From: Volvariella volvacea V23
Taxonomy: Eukaryota; Basidiomycota; Agaricomycetes; Agaricales; Pluteaceae
Length of the DNA: 64,000 nucleotides
Assembly: GCA_000349905.1 (NCBI GenBank)
Contig: KB722752.1
Location: 245,428-309,427, forward strand
Direction: 5' to 3'
The notes under the pieces: model-generated
What the model was told of the DNA's origin: nothing
Database searches by the model: none
What the model saw: the letters and a program-made list of their open reading frames with translations, nothing else
In this document: positions 34,930 to 46,071 of the stretch, piece by piece
How the letters are laid out: each line of letters opens with the position of its first letter
Numbering within the stretch: the stretch's first letter is position 1
Program-made: the position numbers and the translations under genes

Positions 34930-36915
34930 ATGACATGGAAGAGATCCCACAGCAGCCCAGTCAAATTCCTTAGTGGGCTGGTAACTCGCTTTCGGTCTCG
35001 CCGAACTCGCGCACACGCAGAAGATACAACAAATAGCTCCATTGATCCAGCACAACGGGTTGCGCCACAGATACAACTTGAACCACCAGCACAAGTTGAC
35101 GCCGAAGTTGAAGATGCCAATGCAATACAACAGCGACAGCCCCAAAGTCTTGACCATCCTCCCCCTCCACCGGTATTTTCAGCAAATACCTTCGAGAATG
35201 CAACCATCCGCAATATTGGTGGAAACTTTATCACTACTGTTGGGAACGGAAACACGATCTACCATACCACGGTTCAGACGCGTGACAATCGAGGTGCGGG
35301 CAGGTTACTCGTGCTTCGGTAGCCTCTGCTGACCTTGGAGCGCCATTTAGCAAGAGACATGCTCCGGGAAGTAGTCTCACGCGACGCGATACACACAAAC
35401 AGAATACTGCAATGTGACCCGAACACACGCCAGGCTATCATACACGACATTATCGCCTGGATAGAAGACGAACAACGTGACAATAATATCCTCTGGCTCT
35501 GCGGTCCTGCAGGATTTGGGAAGTCTGCGATTGTGAGGGCAATAGCCGAGCGATTGGATGGAAAGGAATTTAGAGCGAGAGTCGCAGGATCATTTTTCTT
35601 TTTCAGAAGCGATCCCAAGCGCAACTCCCTCCAGTGGTTCGTGCCAACCCTCGCCTACCGACTAGCGATTAGCATGAAACCAGTGGGGAAGAAGATTGAC
35701 AAGGTGGTGGAGGAGGACCCGGAGATATTGCGTTCAGACGTGGATGTTCAGTGGAGAAAGTTGATCGTGGAGCCGTTGATGTCGTTCAGTGGTTTGCCAC
35801 CCGCTACGATGATCATCGATGGGTTGGATCAATGTACGAGCCTCAGAGACCAGAGGAAGGTTCTGCAACTCGTCGCGTCGTGCGGGCCTTACTTCCCCAT
35901 CTCCTTCCTCATCTCCAGTCGACCCGAGTCTTTTCTCGTCAACTCCTTTAACATGGAACCACTCTCGCTGATATGTCGAGTCATTGTCAACCTCGCGGAA
36001 TACAAAGACAATCAGGAGATGGCCATTTTTATTCGAGCTGGTTTCTCAAGGATTTATGAACACCACCGCGATCTCCTCAAGTTCTGCTTGACTGATGGGG
36101 TGTGGCCGTCGGATGAGGTTGTAGACCTCATAGCGAATAGGACTGATGGACAGTTTGTCTATCCTGTCACGTTGTTCAAGCTCATCGGCAAAGACTACGG
36201 GAATCCAAACGAACGTCTGAAGACCTACCTCGAGCAGATATCAGAGACGTCACCCCCACTAGACGAATTGTATACACAGATCCTCCGATCGTCGCACGAA
36301 CCCGACAATGTCGACATGCAAGATTTCCTATTCCTCTTGACGCCCACAGATCACCGAGAGGCGCCCACAATCCAGACAATGGCCATCGTCCTCGACCTCA
36401 ACGCAACCGAATTCCGCTCCAAACTGGATAAACTCTATCCTGTCATCAGCGTCCCAGAGGACGATCGCAGTGAGATTCGGGTATACCACCAATCCTTCAT
36501 CGACTATTTGCTCGACCACACCCGTAGCACCGTCTACCACATCGACCGAAAGGACCGTGCGCTCAGAATCGTTGACAGGTGTCTCTCTGCACTGGAGACC
36601 CATCCACCCGTCGCGACGGAGCTCAACCCTCTCCTTCAATGCTGGTGGAGCTGTTCTCGGCTTTTATCCCACGACGACGTTGCGCCGGATCTCGCGCCGC
36701 GCATGGAGAGGCTCAATTTTGATAGGATATTGCGGTTTATTCCGGGCGCGTCGAAGAACGAGTTTTTGTATTTTGGTTATGGTGAATTCGTGAAGACTTG
36801 TCAGTCGTGGGTTCACCTTGGGATCAGGGTATCGGAACGGCCAGAAGATGCAGAGTTTTGGAAGAATTGCTCCTTACTCTCCGTGTTTACACAGGATGCC
36901 TTGCCACCGCCGTAG
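34930..36915 (+). CDS. NACHT NTPase A (NLR-like, no repeats)
   Basis: Exons 34930-35293 and 35351-36915 are joined in phase 1, giving 642 residues. Order: a basic amphipathic N-terminus (SSPVKFLSGLVTRFRSRRTR), a Gln/Pro-rich linker, the motif GGNFITTVGNGNTIYHTTV at about residues 90-110, then the NTPase. Walker A is GPAGFGKS (about 173-180), GSFFFFRSD follows, and the Walker B site is MIIDGLDQC. In B-D the last acidic position is Glu (GLDEC); here it is Gln, so hydrolysis may be weakened. SFLISSRPE is the sensor-like motif. The C-terminal ~300 residues are helical and match B and C, with no WD, ankyrin or TPR repeats. The C-terminus stops about 60 residues before that of C. I used the ATG homologous to B and C; one at 34924 is also in frame. 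A signal-transducing STAND/NLR NTPase is likely. Confidence 0.78.
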
Positions 36916-37336
36916 ACATTTGCAGAAGGGCTTATCTCGCGCAGGAGGATATTGCTGGGAACTCGATGATCAGTCAGGAATGAAGGTCGTCCATCCTTTA
37001 ACTATTCATTGGAAGACAATGGCTATTGGGGATGATATCATTTTTTCGAAGTATGGTCTCGACTGGGTATGCCGCATAGGGGTTTTGTAATGCATCATGA
37101 TGTCGTGGAGGACCTGAGGGTAGTTATCCTTGTGGCAGATCGTACGCGTCCGCCCGATTACCCAGTTGCGTTGACGAATTCATTCTTGTTCGCTGGGCTA
37201 AGTACTAGGTGTAGGTGTTTACGCTATATTGCATATATCCCCTCGTTATACTGGATAGGGTATCTTACGAATAAAGATCTAAGAACATCACGCATCAATA
37301 GACCGCTGTTACACCATGTTCACGATTGGTACTTGG
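36916..37336. other. Spacer with decayed NACHT tail
   Basis: Just after the stop of gene A the same frame continues for about 20 codons (TFAEGLISRRRILLGTR) where B has further coding sequence, so the 3' end of A was probably shortened by a stop. No other gene was seen before the GATA repeat of gene B. Confidence 0.45.
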
Positions 37337-37356
37337 TCAAAGATAAGATAAGATGA
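37337..37356 (+). promoter_or_regulatory. GATA repeat upstream of NACHT gene B
   Basis: AAAGATAAGATAAGATGAAC lies about 166-185 bp before the ATG at 37522, the same arrangement as upstream of genes A and C. Confidence 0.6.
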
Positions 37357-37521
37357 ACCGATGAGGACAAAGTCAGCCATTGTGGCACATTGTAGGTGCC
37401 CACATTTTGTTTGTTTGTACGAAATCTCTTTGTCTGCCCTGATTAGCCGTAAGACCTCGAAATGAAGCCTCGAGGCATGCATCATCTCGTTTCTCTTCCA
37501 TACTCCCAACATTCAATATAA

Positions 37522-40026
37522 ATGAAAGGGAAGAGGTTCCTCAAACGCCCAGTCAAATTTCTTCGCCGTCTTGTTGCGTGGTTCCGGTTCCGGTTTCGAT
37601 ATCGTCGAGCTCGCACGCACAAGCATGGCACAGCATCCATCGACAATGTCTCAGTGCCACCCTCAGTGCCACCGTCATCACCGACCCAACCTGAGGAGAA
37701 CAACGTGACGCAGCCACCACAGCCTCAAAATGCCGAGAGTCCTCCTCCACCTGGCTTTTCAGCGAAGACATTCGAGAAAGCGACTATTCAGAATGACCAT
37801 GGAAACTTTATTGCTACTGTTGGGGATGTAAATACGGTTTATCACAATACCGTTCTGGCCGATGACAATCAAGGTGCGGACGGGATATTATTTTTGTTGT
37901 TATATTACTTGCCCATACGCAATTCAGGAAGAGGGAAAGAGATGCTCCGGGAGCTAGTTGTACGCGACGCGATGCACACAGGAAAAGTACGCGCCGATCC
38001 ACTGGAATGCGATCCCAATACGCGTCTAACTATCATAGAAGACATTATTTCCTGGATAGAAGATGATAGACGCGATAATAACGTTCTTTGGCTCTGCGGA
38101 CCCGCAGGGATCGGCAAATCTGCGATTGCTAAGACGATAGCAGATATATTAGATAGAAAGGAATCAAGCGCAAAAGTAGCCGGATCGTTCTTCTTCTTCC
38201 GAAGCGACCAGAGACGCAACACCCTGCAGTCGTTCGTTCCGACTCTTATCTACACATTGGCGGTTTCTATTCCAGTGGCAGGCACGAGGATATATAAAGT
38301 GATAGAAGAGGACCCAGAGGTCTTGCTTTCAGATGTGAAGATTCAATGGAAAAGGTTGGTCGTCGAGACTGTGGTGGCACTTCACGATTTACCACCTGCC
38401 ACCATGGTTATTGATGGACTAGATGAGTGTGGAACTGCGGGGGACCAGAGGGTAGTTTTGGAACTCGTCGCGTCGTGTGGCCCCCACTTCCCTATCTCTT
38501 TTTTCATCGCTAGTCGTCCTGAGCCACACATCGTCAACTCCTTCAACTCTGAACCACTTCTTTCACTCTGCAGGAACAACATCGACCTTGCCGCTTACAA
38601 GGACGACCAAGAAATGAAATTGTTCATAAAATCCAGATTATCGAAGATTTACACACGACACCGCGACCTCCTTCAATCTCATTTAACCGACGGGTTGTGG
38701 CCATCAGAAGAGATCATAGACCTCATTACGCTTCAGGCTGATGGTCAGTTCATCTACCCTGTGACGTTGTTCAAGTATATCGACGAAGAGAACGGAAATC
38801 CAAACGAACGATTGCAATCCTGCCTCAAGCAGCTTTCGCAGGCGTTGTCCCCCATCGACGCAGTATATCAAGAAATCCTGCGTTCCTCTCACGAACCAGA
38901 CGATAACACAATCCAGGATTTCCTATTTCTTCTTATGCCTTCTACTAATCGAGAACTACCTACACTGCAGAAAGTGGCAATCACCCTGAACCTTGACCCA
39001 CTCAAGTTACGTTCCAACCTCAGAAAACTTCATTCCGTTATTGACATCCCCGAGGACGATTACAATGTCATCAGTATCCATCACCAATCCCTTGTTGACT
39101 TCTTACTTGATCCTCACCGCAGTCTTACCTACCATATCAATCAAAAGGGCTCGGCGCTCCGCATAATTGACGGGTGCCTTTCAGCACTCGAGAGATATCC
39201 CACCACTGCTATCGAACTCGTGTCCCTCCTTCATTGCTGGTGGAGTTGTTCCCAGTTGCTATCATATCAGGACGTCTCGCTCAGTCTTGCGCTGCGTATG
39301 GAGCAGCTTGACCTTGAAGAAGCATTGCAAGTCTTTCCGGGCGTTCGTGGTAACGAATTTCTAAGTTCCTGCTATCAAGAATTTATCAAGACTCACCAAT
39401 CCTGGGTGCATCTCGGTAGGGAATCTGAATCAACACAAGATGCCGAATCCTGGGGAAAATTGTCTCTCCTCAATGGATTTGAAGGTGATATCCTGTCGGT
39501 AGCGGATGAAGCTCAGAATTTGAGGAAGGGTTACATGGAATTAGAAGAGGGGTCTGATGTGCTTTCTTGGAAAGCATTACTTGTCCTCGGTCGTGTTGAA
39601 TTGAAGAATCATGGCTCGTCTTCATCGCGAAAAATAAAATGGTTAGTGGACGAGGCTAGCCATAACCTTGTTCATGTGTCGCTCTCGGTCCTTGCTCAAA
39701 GCGAGTTCGCAAACTGCCTGTACGTCATTTGTCTGCCCTCATGTACTCATAAACTGACACAATAAACTTTTAGGCCCAAGAATGATTTGTTCTATCTGAG
39801 TAACTGGAGCAGAGCCTGGAAATTGCACAGGTAGGTCTGCTTTTATCCCCATTTCGTCACCTTGAAGGACGCGTTTTTCAGGGGAAAATACCACACTTAC
39901 CCGAAGGTTTCACGCTCCTCATGCCACCAGATTTTGGAGCTCCTTAACAAGCTCCCTAGGGAGTACCATTGCCATACACGCAATAAGGATACTGTGCTCT
40001 CTTGGTTACAGGTTCGTCATGTATAA
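37522..40026 (+). CDS. NACHT NTPase B (NLR-like)
   Basis: Four exons (37522-37873, 37928-39719, 39774-39830, 39882-40026) give 781 residues. The first intron (phase 1, 54 nt) matches that of A, C and D. The N-terminus MKGKRFLKRPVKFLRRLVAW is strongly cationic and amphipathic. The motif FEKATIQNDHGNF...VGDVNTVYHNTV precedes the NTPase. Walker A is GPAGIGKS at about residues 175-182, GSFFFFRSDQRRN follows, Walker B is MVIDGLDEC, and SRPEPHI is sensor-like. B alone has a further C-terminal extension over two small introns (PKNDLFYLSNWSRAWKLHR, then YHTYPKVSRSSCHQILELL). Without splicing, the frame stops at 39765, giving a shorter form. No signal peptide. Likely an NLR-type switch; partner unknown. 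Confidence 0.78.
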
Positions 40027-41151
40027 CTCTTCTTAATGGACGGAATCTCATTGGATCCACCCCCAGTGGACTTACGACCGGTTTAGGTCTGATAACACAG
40101 ACGAGAGAAATGCCTCTGACTTGAGCATGCTTATACACCATTGGGAGGGTGTTGAATGCTACGACTGCCCGGAAAGCACGGAACATAGCCCTGATAACCA
40201 CCAGAATGCCGACGATGGAAGTATTCGAGCATGAAGAAGTCATACTGAGTCTTTCTGCGTTAATCGTTATATTGGTCCTTCTTGCATTGAAAGTTTAATA
40301 CTGCAGTACTCATAAAACGGCTATATAATCTGCGGAATAGTATTTAACCCCTCCATAGACAGGATAAAGGAGGGCGTCGAGGAAATGAAAATTCCGCTTA
40401 TTCGTTCGTACGTCCGCCCACCGAGCTTCCCAATCAGACGATGACCCATACCTTGTTCTTTGCCTTTCTGAATAGATAGTGACCATGGTTGTACCGATAC
40501 AAGGGGGTGCATACATTTGAGTACTCGAGGGTTCCGAGTAGTTTTATCCTCCTGTTTCGACATGTATATATACGTTTTGCCTTCGTCGTCCTGGTATATA
40601 TACGCATTGTTGGAAAAAGGTTCTGTCAGGCTGTCAACCATTGAAACGGACGCTCGTTTTGGCGCCTCGTGTATCGGCTATGATATCTTCAATCGGCGAA
40701 TCTTTGATGAGAGTATAACAAACAATGCGACACCGATCCTAGGACCAATGCAGCGCATCCCAAACAAATCCGACACCTCGTTTAGCTTGAATTTGGCCGT
40801 ACTATATGTGTAACAAAGCGCGAGCTGAGCGCTGAACCGCCAATGTTGTACCTTAGTGGATGTGGCTCAAGGAATAATGCCACACCCACTCCATGTTTCA
40901 TGCTGGATCTATTTGAAATACGTCTTTGCGGTGTTTTAATTCCATGAGCTAAGCATGTGTGTAGTTTGCATACGCATGCACAACTTTTAGCCACGCCTAC
41001 GTCAGCAAATCCAAACCTGAAACGCTGTATAGCGCTCCATAGTGGGGGACAATGCTATGGGACTACTATGGCGCTAGCCGAGCACTATGATCCCACTGAG
41101 TTTTGCTGATGTAGGAGGCATAGGCTGAAATAAAATGGTACAAAAGCGATG
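40027..41151. other. Intergenic, nothing recognised
   Basis: About 1.1 kb between NACHT genes B and C with no supported coding sequence. Short frames on both strands are unremarkable. Confidence 0.5.
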
Positions 41152-41171
41152 GAGATAAGATAAGATAAAAG
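41152..41171 (+). promoter_or_regulatory. GATA repeat upstream of NACHT gene C
   Basis: GAGATAAGATAAGATAAAAG lies about 181-200 bp before the ATG at 41352. Between this repeat and the ATG, genes B and C also share a block reading roughly CTGATTAGC(C/T)GTAAGAC, followed by AAGCCTCGAGGCAT. Confidence 0.6.
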
Positions 41172-41351
41172 CAAAGTCCACCACGTGTGGGCACGCACCG
41201 GGCACGCACAGTTTCCTTGTTTGTATAGAATCCCTTTGTTCGCTTGCTATTCGAACCTGATTAGCTGTAAGACTACCAAAATGGAGCCACAAGCCTCGAG
41301 GCATACTTCATCTTGCCCATCCCCAGTTCTTCTTCTAGACGTTCAGTATAA

Positions 41352-43504
41352 ATGGCTGGGAAGAAGTTCCACAGCCCAGTCAAATTTCTCCGTCGCCTCG
41401 TATCCCGATTTCAATTTCGTCGAACCCGCAAACATGCAGATGATACAGCACCCACGGACAATGACACAGCACCGCCAGCCCAGGTCAAAGAGAATGAGCT
41501 AATGCAATTGACACAGCCTCGAAATGCCGTCCACCGGCCCCTTTCACCTAAACTGTCGGCGAGGACCTTTGAAAGAGCGACCATCCAAAATGTTGGTGGA
41601 AATTTCATAACCACTGCTGGACATGGAAACACAGTTTATCATGCCACGGTCCAAGCGCGCGAAAATAGGGGTGCGGATGATCTACTGTTGCATCTGTGGT
41701 ATTTTGGCTCATATCCCTACGTGATCTAGCAAGAGAAACGCTCCGAGAGCTGGCCGTGCGCGATGCGATGCACACGGGCAAAGTACGCGCCGATCCGCTA
41801 GCATGTGACTCCAACACGCGTCAAGCTGTCGTGGAGCGCATTATTTCATGGATGGAGGACAGCCAACGAGACAACAATGTCCTTTGGCTTTGTGGACCTG
41901 CGGGGATCGGCAAGTCTGCGATTGCGAAGACAATAGCAGATAGACTGGACGTGTTTGAATCCAGCGTTATAATGGTTGGGTCGTTTTTCTTCTTTAGAAG
42001 CGATCAAAAACGCAATACCCTTCAGAGTTTTGTTCCGACACTTGCCTATCAATTGGCTGTTTCTATTCAAGTTGCAGGAGAAAGAATTGATGGGGTGATA
42101 GAAGGCGACCCAGAAGTTCTAAATTCGAATGTGGAGGTGCAGTGGAGGAAGCTTATTGTCGATGTTGTGAGGGCTTTCAGTGATTTGCCGCCTGCTACAA
42201 TGGTCATTGATGGGTTGGATGAGTGTGGAGGTCCAGAAGACCAAAGAAAGGTTTTGGAGCTCGTCGCGTCTTGTGGACCTTACTTTCCCATCTCCTTTCT
42301 CGTCGCCAGTCGTCCCGAGCCTCACATCTCTAATTCCTTCGACGTGGAGCCACTTTCGCTGATCTGTCGGGTTGTCATCGACTTGGTGACCTACAAAAAT
42401 GATCAGGAGATGGAGATGTTTGTCCGGACAAGCTTTTCTAGGATTTACAACGAACACTTCAACCTTCTTCAATTTTACTCGGTCGATAGTATTTGGCCGT
42501 CGGATGAGATTATAGATCTTATAACAGGCAAAGCCGATGGGCAATTCATCTATCCCGTTACGTTGTTCAAGTATATTGGTGAGAACAATGGAAACCCAAA
42601 CGAACGGCTGCAGGCTTGCCTTGAGCACACCACGACGGCGTTGTCACCCCTAGACGCGCTATATATTCAGATCCTCCAATCCTCGCTTGAACCTCACGAC
42701 GCCGAAATCCAGGACTTCTTCTTTCTCTTGGTACCAGTTGATAATCGAGAACCATTAACACTGTTCACAACGTCGGTCGTACTCGGACTCAACACGGCTG
42801 AATTCCGTTCCAAATTGAGGAGGATTTACTCGGTGGTCGATGTCCCAGAAGACGATTATAATGAGATTCGGATCTATCACCAATCCTTTATCGACTTCTT
42901 GCTCGACCCTGATCGTAGTTCCGTCTATCACATCAAGAATAAGGAATGTGCGTTTCGAATCGTCGAAAGAAGTCTCTCAGCATTGGAGGTATATCCACCC
43001 GACCCGCTTGAAATTAGGCCCCTCCTTCAGTGCTGGTGGAGCTGCTCCCAACTCTTATCCCACGAAGACGTCGCTCCAGGTCTTGCAATGCGTATGGAAA
43101 AACTCGACTTTGAGAGGATACTGCGCATTTCCCCAGGAAGTTCGGCCATCCATTTCATGAACTTTTGTTACAACGAGTTCGTCAAACTTTGCAGATCCTG
43201 GGTCGATATTGGAAGCAGAGAATCTAAGCGACCGCAAGACTCCGAACTGTGGATCAATTCATCGCTTACTACCGCATTCGAAGAGGACGCCCTATTAATT
43301 GCTACCCAAGCTCGGAAATTAATGACTCATTTCAAGGCGTTGGAAAAGAAGTCGCACGATGATGTCAACGGAGTGTGCCCCTTGTCTTGGAGTGGCTTGC
43401 ATCATTGGGAAGCCACGGAATGTCACGATGTCCAATCGGAGGCAATGGTAAGCGGAACTGGCGTTAGTAGTGAGCATGTGTCGGGAGATTCGGACAACGC
43501 GTAG
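41352..43504 (+). CDS. NACHT NTPase C (NLR-like)
   Basis: Exons 41352-41670 and 41730-43504, phase-1 intron of 59 nt, 697 residues. The N-terminus MAGKKFHSPVKFLRRLVSRF is a cationic amphipathic helix; after an acidic/Gln-rich linker comes ATIQNVGGNF...AGHGNTVYHATV. The NTPase has Walker A GPAGIGKS (about 162-169), GSFFFFRSDQKRN, Walker B MVIDGLDECG and ASRPEPHI. Helical C-terminal sequence includes IYHQSFIDFLLDPDRSSVYH and LLQCWWSCSQLLSHEDV, shared with A and B, then a unique tail ending SGDSDNA. No repeats are visible. The alignment with A and B is continuous, so the gene appears intact. It is the last of three tandem copies in the same orientation, which suggests expansion by unequal crossing over. 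Confidence 0.8.
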
Positions 43505-43640
43505 TTAAGGTGGCTGGATAAGTACAAGAGGGAGAGATGATGAGGGATGATACAGTCCTTAGTTGTGTTAGTCTACAGTACTGATATGAATGGTGAATAC
43601 CGTGGGAACATGGACTTTGTACACCTCAGACCCGACTAGC

Positions 43641-44457
43641 ATGGATTCTAGTAATGGGTCTTCCCCCCCGGATTCAAAGGACAAGAATAAGACTACGGTG
43701 CTATTGGAAATTGAAGACGAAGAAACCAGGCAACAACGGCTACGTAAGATCTCCTTTTGCTGTTTAGAACTCAGTTTGTGTGATTTTATGCCCCCAGTAT
43801 CCAGCCTGGAGCGTCTTAATGCATCGACCCACTCCGAGCCATCTCAGCATGAGTTCAAGTTCGATTTCGGTGACAGAACAACATTTCCTGTCCCCCCACC
43901 TACAGGGCGTGGGTCGTTCTTCCATTCCGTTCACGCACATTTTGATGATATATAACAGTCTTGTCACGAGTTCAGGCTTTTTTGCCTCAGTTAGCAGCAT
44001 CCAATGCGGAACTGGAGCGTCGCGCTGCGGAGGACCCTTCGAGTGTGGATATTGAATGTCTTGAGGATGGATTGGAGCGATACATTGAAATGGTGCGTGA
44101 CCTGACGTTGATCCTCTTTGCTCGCGTTAAGATTACCATCCGCAATGCATGAAGAATCTCGGACTTGGTGTCTTCGAGGATCGCTCTAAACGTACTCATG
44201 AAGAAGAAGAAGATAGTGATACTACAAGCGGTAGTTCAACACCTACATCGAGTTCCGAATCATCCCGTGAAGATGAGTCATCCTTGAGTGAAGGCGAAAG
44301 CGAGGGGGATGAAGACAGCTTAGAAGGCTCCTCTGGCTCACAAATTGACACGGACATGATACTTACCCGCCCTATGAAGCCGTTGCCAAAGCGCAAGATA
44401 GGAGTATACAAGCCCTCGATAGTTGTCTTGCAGGATCACACCCCAAAACCGAAGTGA
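43641..44457 (+). CDS. DUF4598 / NOPCHAP1-like protein
   Basis: Four exons (43641-43743, 43798-43908, 43959-44092, 44155-44457) give 216 residues with consistent phases 1, 1 and 0. The diagnostic block, spread over exons 2-4, reads LLSRVQAFLPQLAASNAELE, then SVDIECLEDGLERYIEM and NLGLGVFED. This is the conserved core of DUF4598, the family of the human box C/D snoRNP assembly chaperone NOPCHAP1 (C12orf45). The C-terminal third is Ser/Glu/Asp-rich and disordered, ending in a basic PLPKRKIGVYKPSIVVL segment. By family it should act in the nucleus in snoRNP assembly; that function is known for the human protein and inferred here. The last intron has an unusual AAG acceptor. Confidence 0.8.
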
Positions 44458-44582
44458 CTAATACGAGATGATTCAAGGAATTACAGCGGATCCATTCAAA
44501 CTGCGTATTACTGTGCGTAAAAGAGCTATAAGACTGATAATGCCCATTTATTGGTTAAAAGGTTATTCTAAGCCCTCCCATT

Positions 44583-46071
44583 TCAGTTGTTATCTTCGGT
44601 GAGCGTTTCTTCCTCGTGTGCTTCTGTATCGGATATTCTGATCAGAGTCTCCCAGTCATATTCCATTTGAAGAACCCTGGGCAGGGTCTTCCAGGCGTCG
44701 CTTCGCGCAATGACATACGCTTCCTCCGCTCTTTCCTTACATACCTCACACACGTTCTTTTCGAATGCCTCCCACCATATATCGTCGTCATCGAATACAT
44801 CTGGGTCATTCACTGGCCTGACGCAAATCGCCCTTAGCCTACCCAATGCACAAGGGTTCTCCTGATAATAGCTGATATTCCTAGGCGCCCTATTGTTAGG
44901 GCGTCTCCTCACCCACTGGCACCCCTCCACGTAATCCTCCTTTAAAAAGTCGTATACATCATCAGTGATTGCTAAAAGCTTGGGGCCAGCAATCAAACAT
45001 CTCCGAAGATCCTGAGAGGACAAACGGACTTTCTTATCTCTGTAGTCTACACCATTCACTAGCTCTTCGACGCTATGTGTGGTGCAGCAATAAAAGAGGA
45101 CGGGCAGGAGAACCGGGGGTATGAGATGGGGGTATTTTTGGTGGTAATCCTGTGGGTTTCCCGATGCTTCACGTCGGTAGGAAGCATCAAGTGCTAACAA
45201 GGCGAACAGAGCACCTGGCTGCGACGGGAGTGTGCGTGTTTCCTCGCGATTCAAGAATCGATTCAGCGTCGGGGGATATGTTGACAAGATGTGGCCGATG
45301 GCAGTTTGTCGGAGTTTGGGCACGTCGTATTTGGTGCTAAGAAGAAGCACAGAGAAGAGAACATCGTATGTCACTTTTTTGTCGTTGGAGAAGGTGCTGG
45401 ACGAGCAAATCGGAAGTGTAAGCAGCACGCTGGATCGCACTAGTGAAGGCTCACCTTGGTTTGACTAGTGCCCATAGGAAGTTCTCCAAGTACTCGGGGT
45501 CCTCGTCCAAGACCAGATAAATTGGCATCCCATCACGTTCGAGGGGCACTACACTCTGTGCCCCATCAATAACGTCGTCTAACGTGGTCGACGAGGTGTT
45601 GGCCTGAGCGTCTGTTGGTATTTGTGCGGGATCCTTCACATCTCCCGCAAGTCCTGCATCGACCCAGCTTCGTCCTGTCATCCCGGGCAGATCGTTTGTC
45701 CCACCCTTCTCTCCACTGGTGTTCCTGCTTACGTCTACACTCGAGATCGACTCTTGATATTTTCTTTGCCTCGATTTCTTCTTTGATTTCTTGCTATCGC
45801 GGCCATCATTGCCGAGGGCAATACTAGTAATGGATGGCGAGGTTGGACGAGGGGGTGGCTCATCCATGAGACGATGTTTCGTGACGAATGAGGGCGCGTG
45901 TTCCTTCAAAAAGTCCCTATAGATCTTGAATAAGCGACCTTGAGAATATAGACCAATAACCCCGCCTTCAGCCCAAGTCTTCTCATCGTACTGGAGGTTG
46001 ACAAGCTGCGGGATCTGCGACTGTTGGACATTTCCAATGGATGTCGCTGAGTTGTTGGTGGGTTGACTCAT
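44583..46071 (-). CDS. BTB/POZ-like domain protein
   Basis: Exons 45455-46071 and 44583-45396, phase-2 GTGAGC...CAG intron of 58 nt, 476 residues. The layout matches fungal BTB proteins: GVIGLYSQGRLFKIYRDFLK as the first strand/helix segment, then a long Ser/Lys-rich insert (about residues 65-160) interrupting the fold. The fold resumes at YLVLDEDPEYLENFLWALVK and VTYDVLFSVLLLSTKYDVPK, which is the usual F..LL...Y.V..L pattern after a BTB domain. The C-terminal half contains CKECR-like cysteines (CEVCKERAEE) but no clear second domain. Such proteins usually mediate oligomerisation or act as Cul3 adaptors; the role here is unknown. It converges on the DUF4598 gene with only 125 bp between stops. 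Confidence 0.72.
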
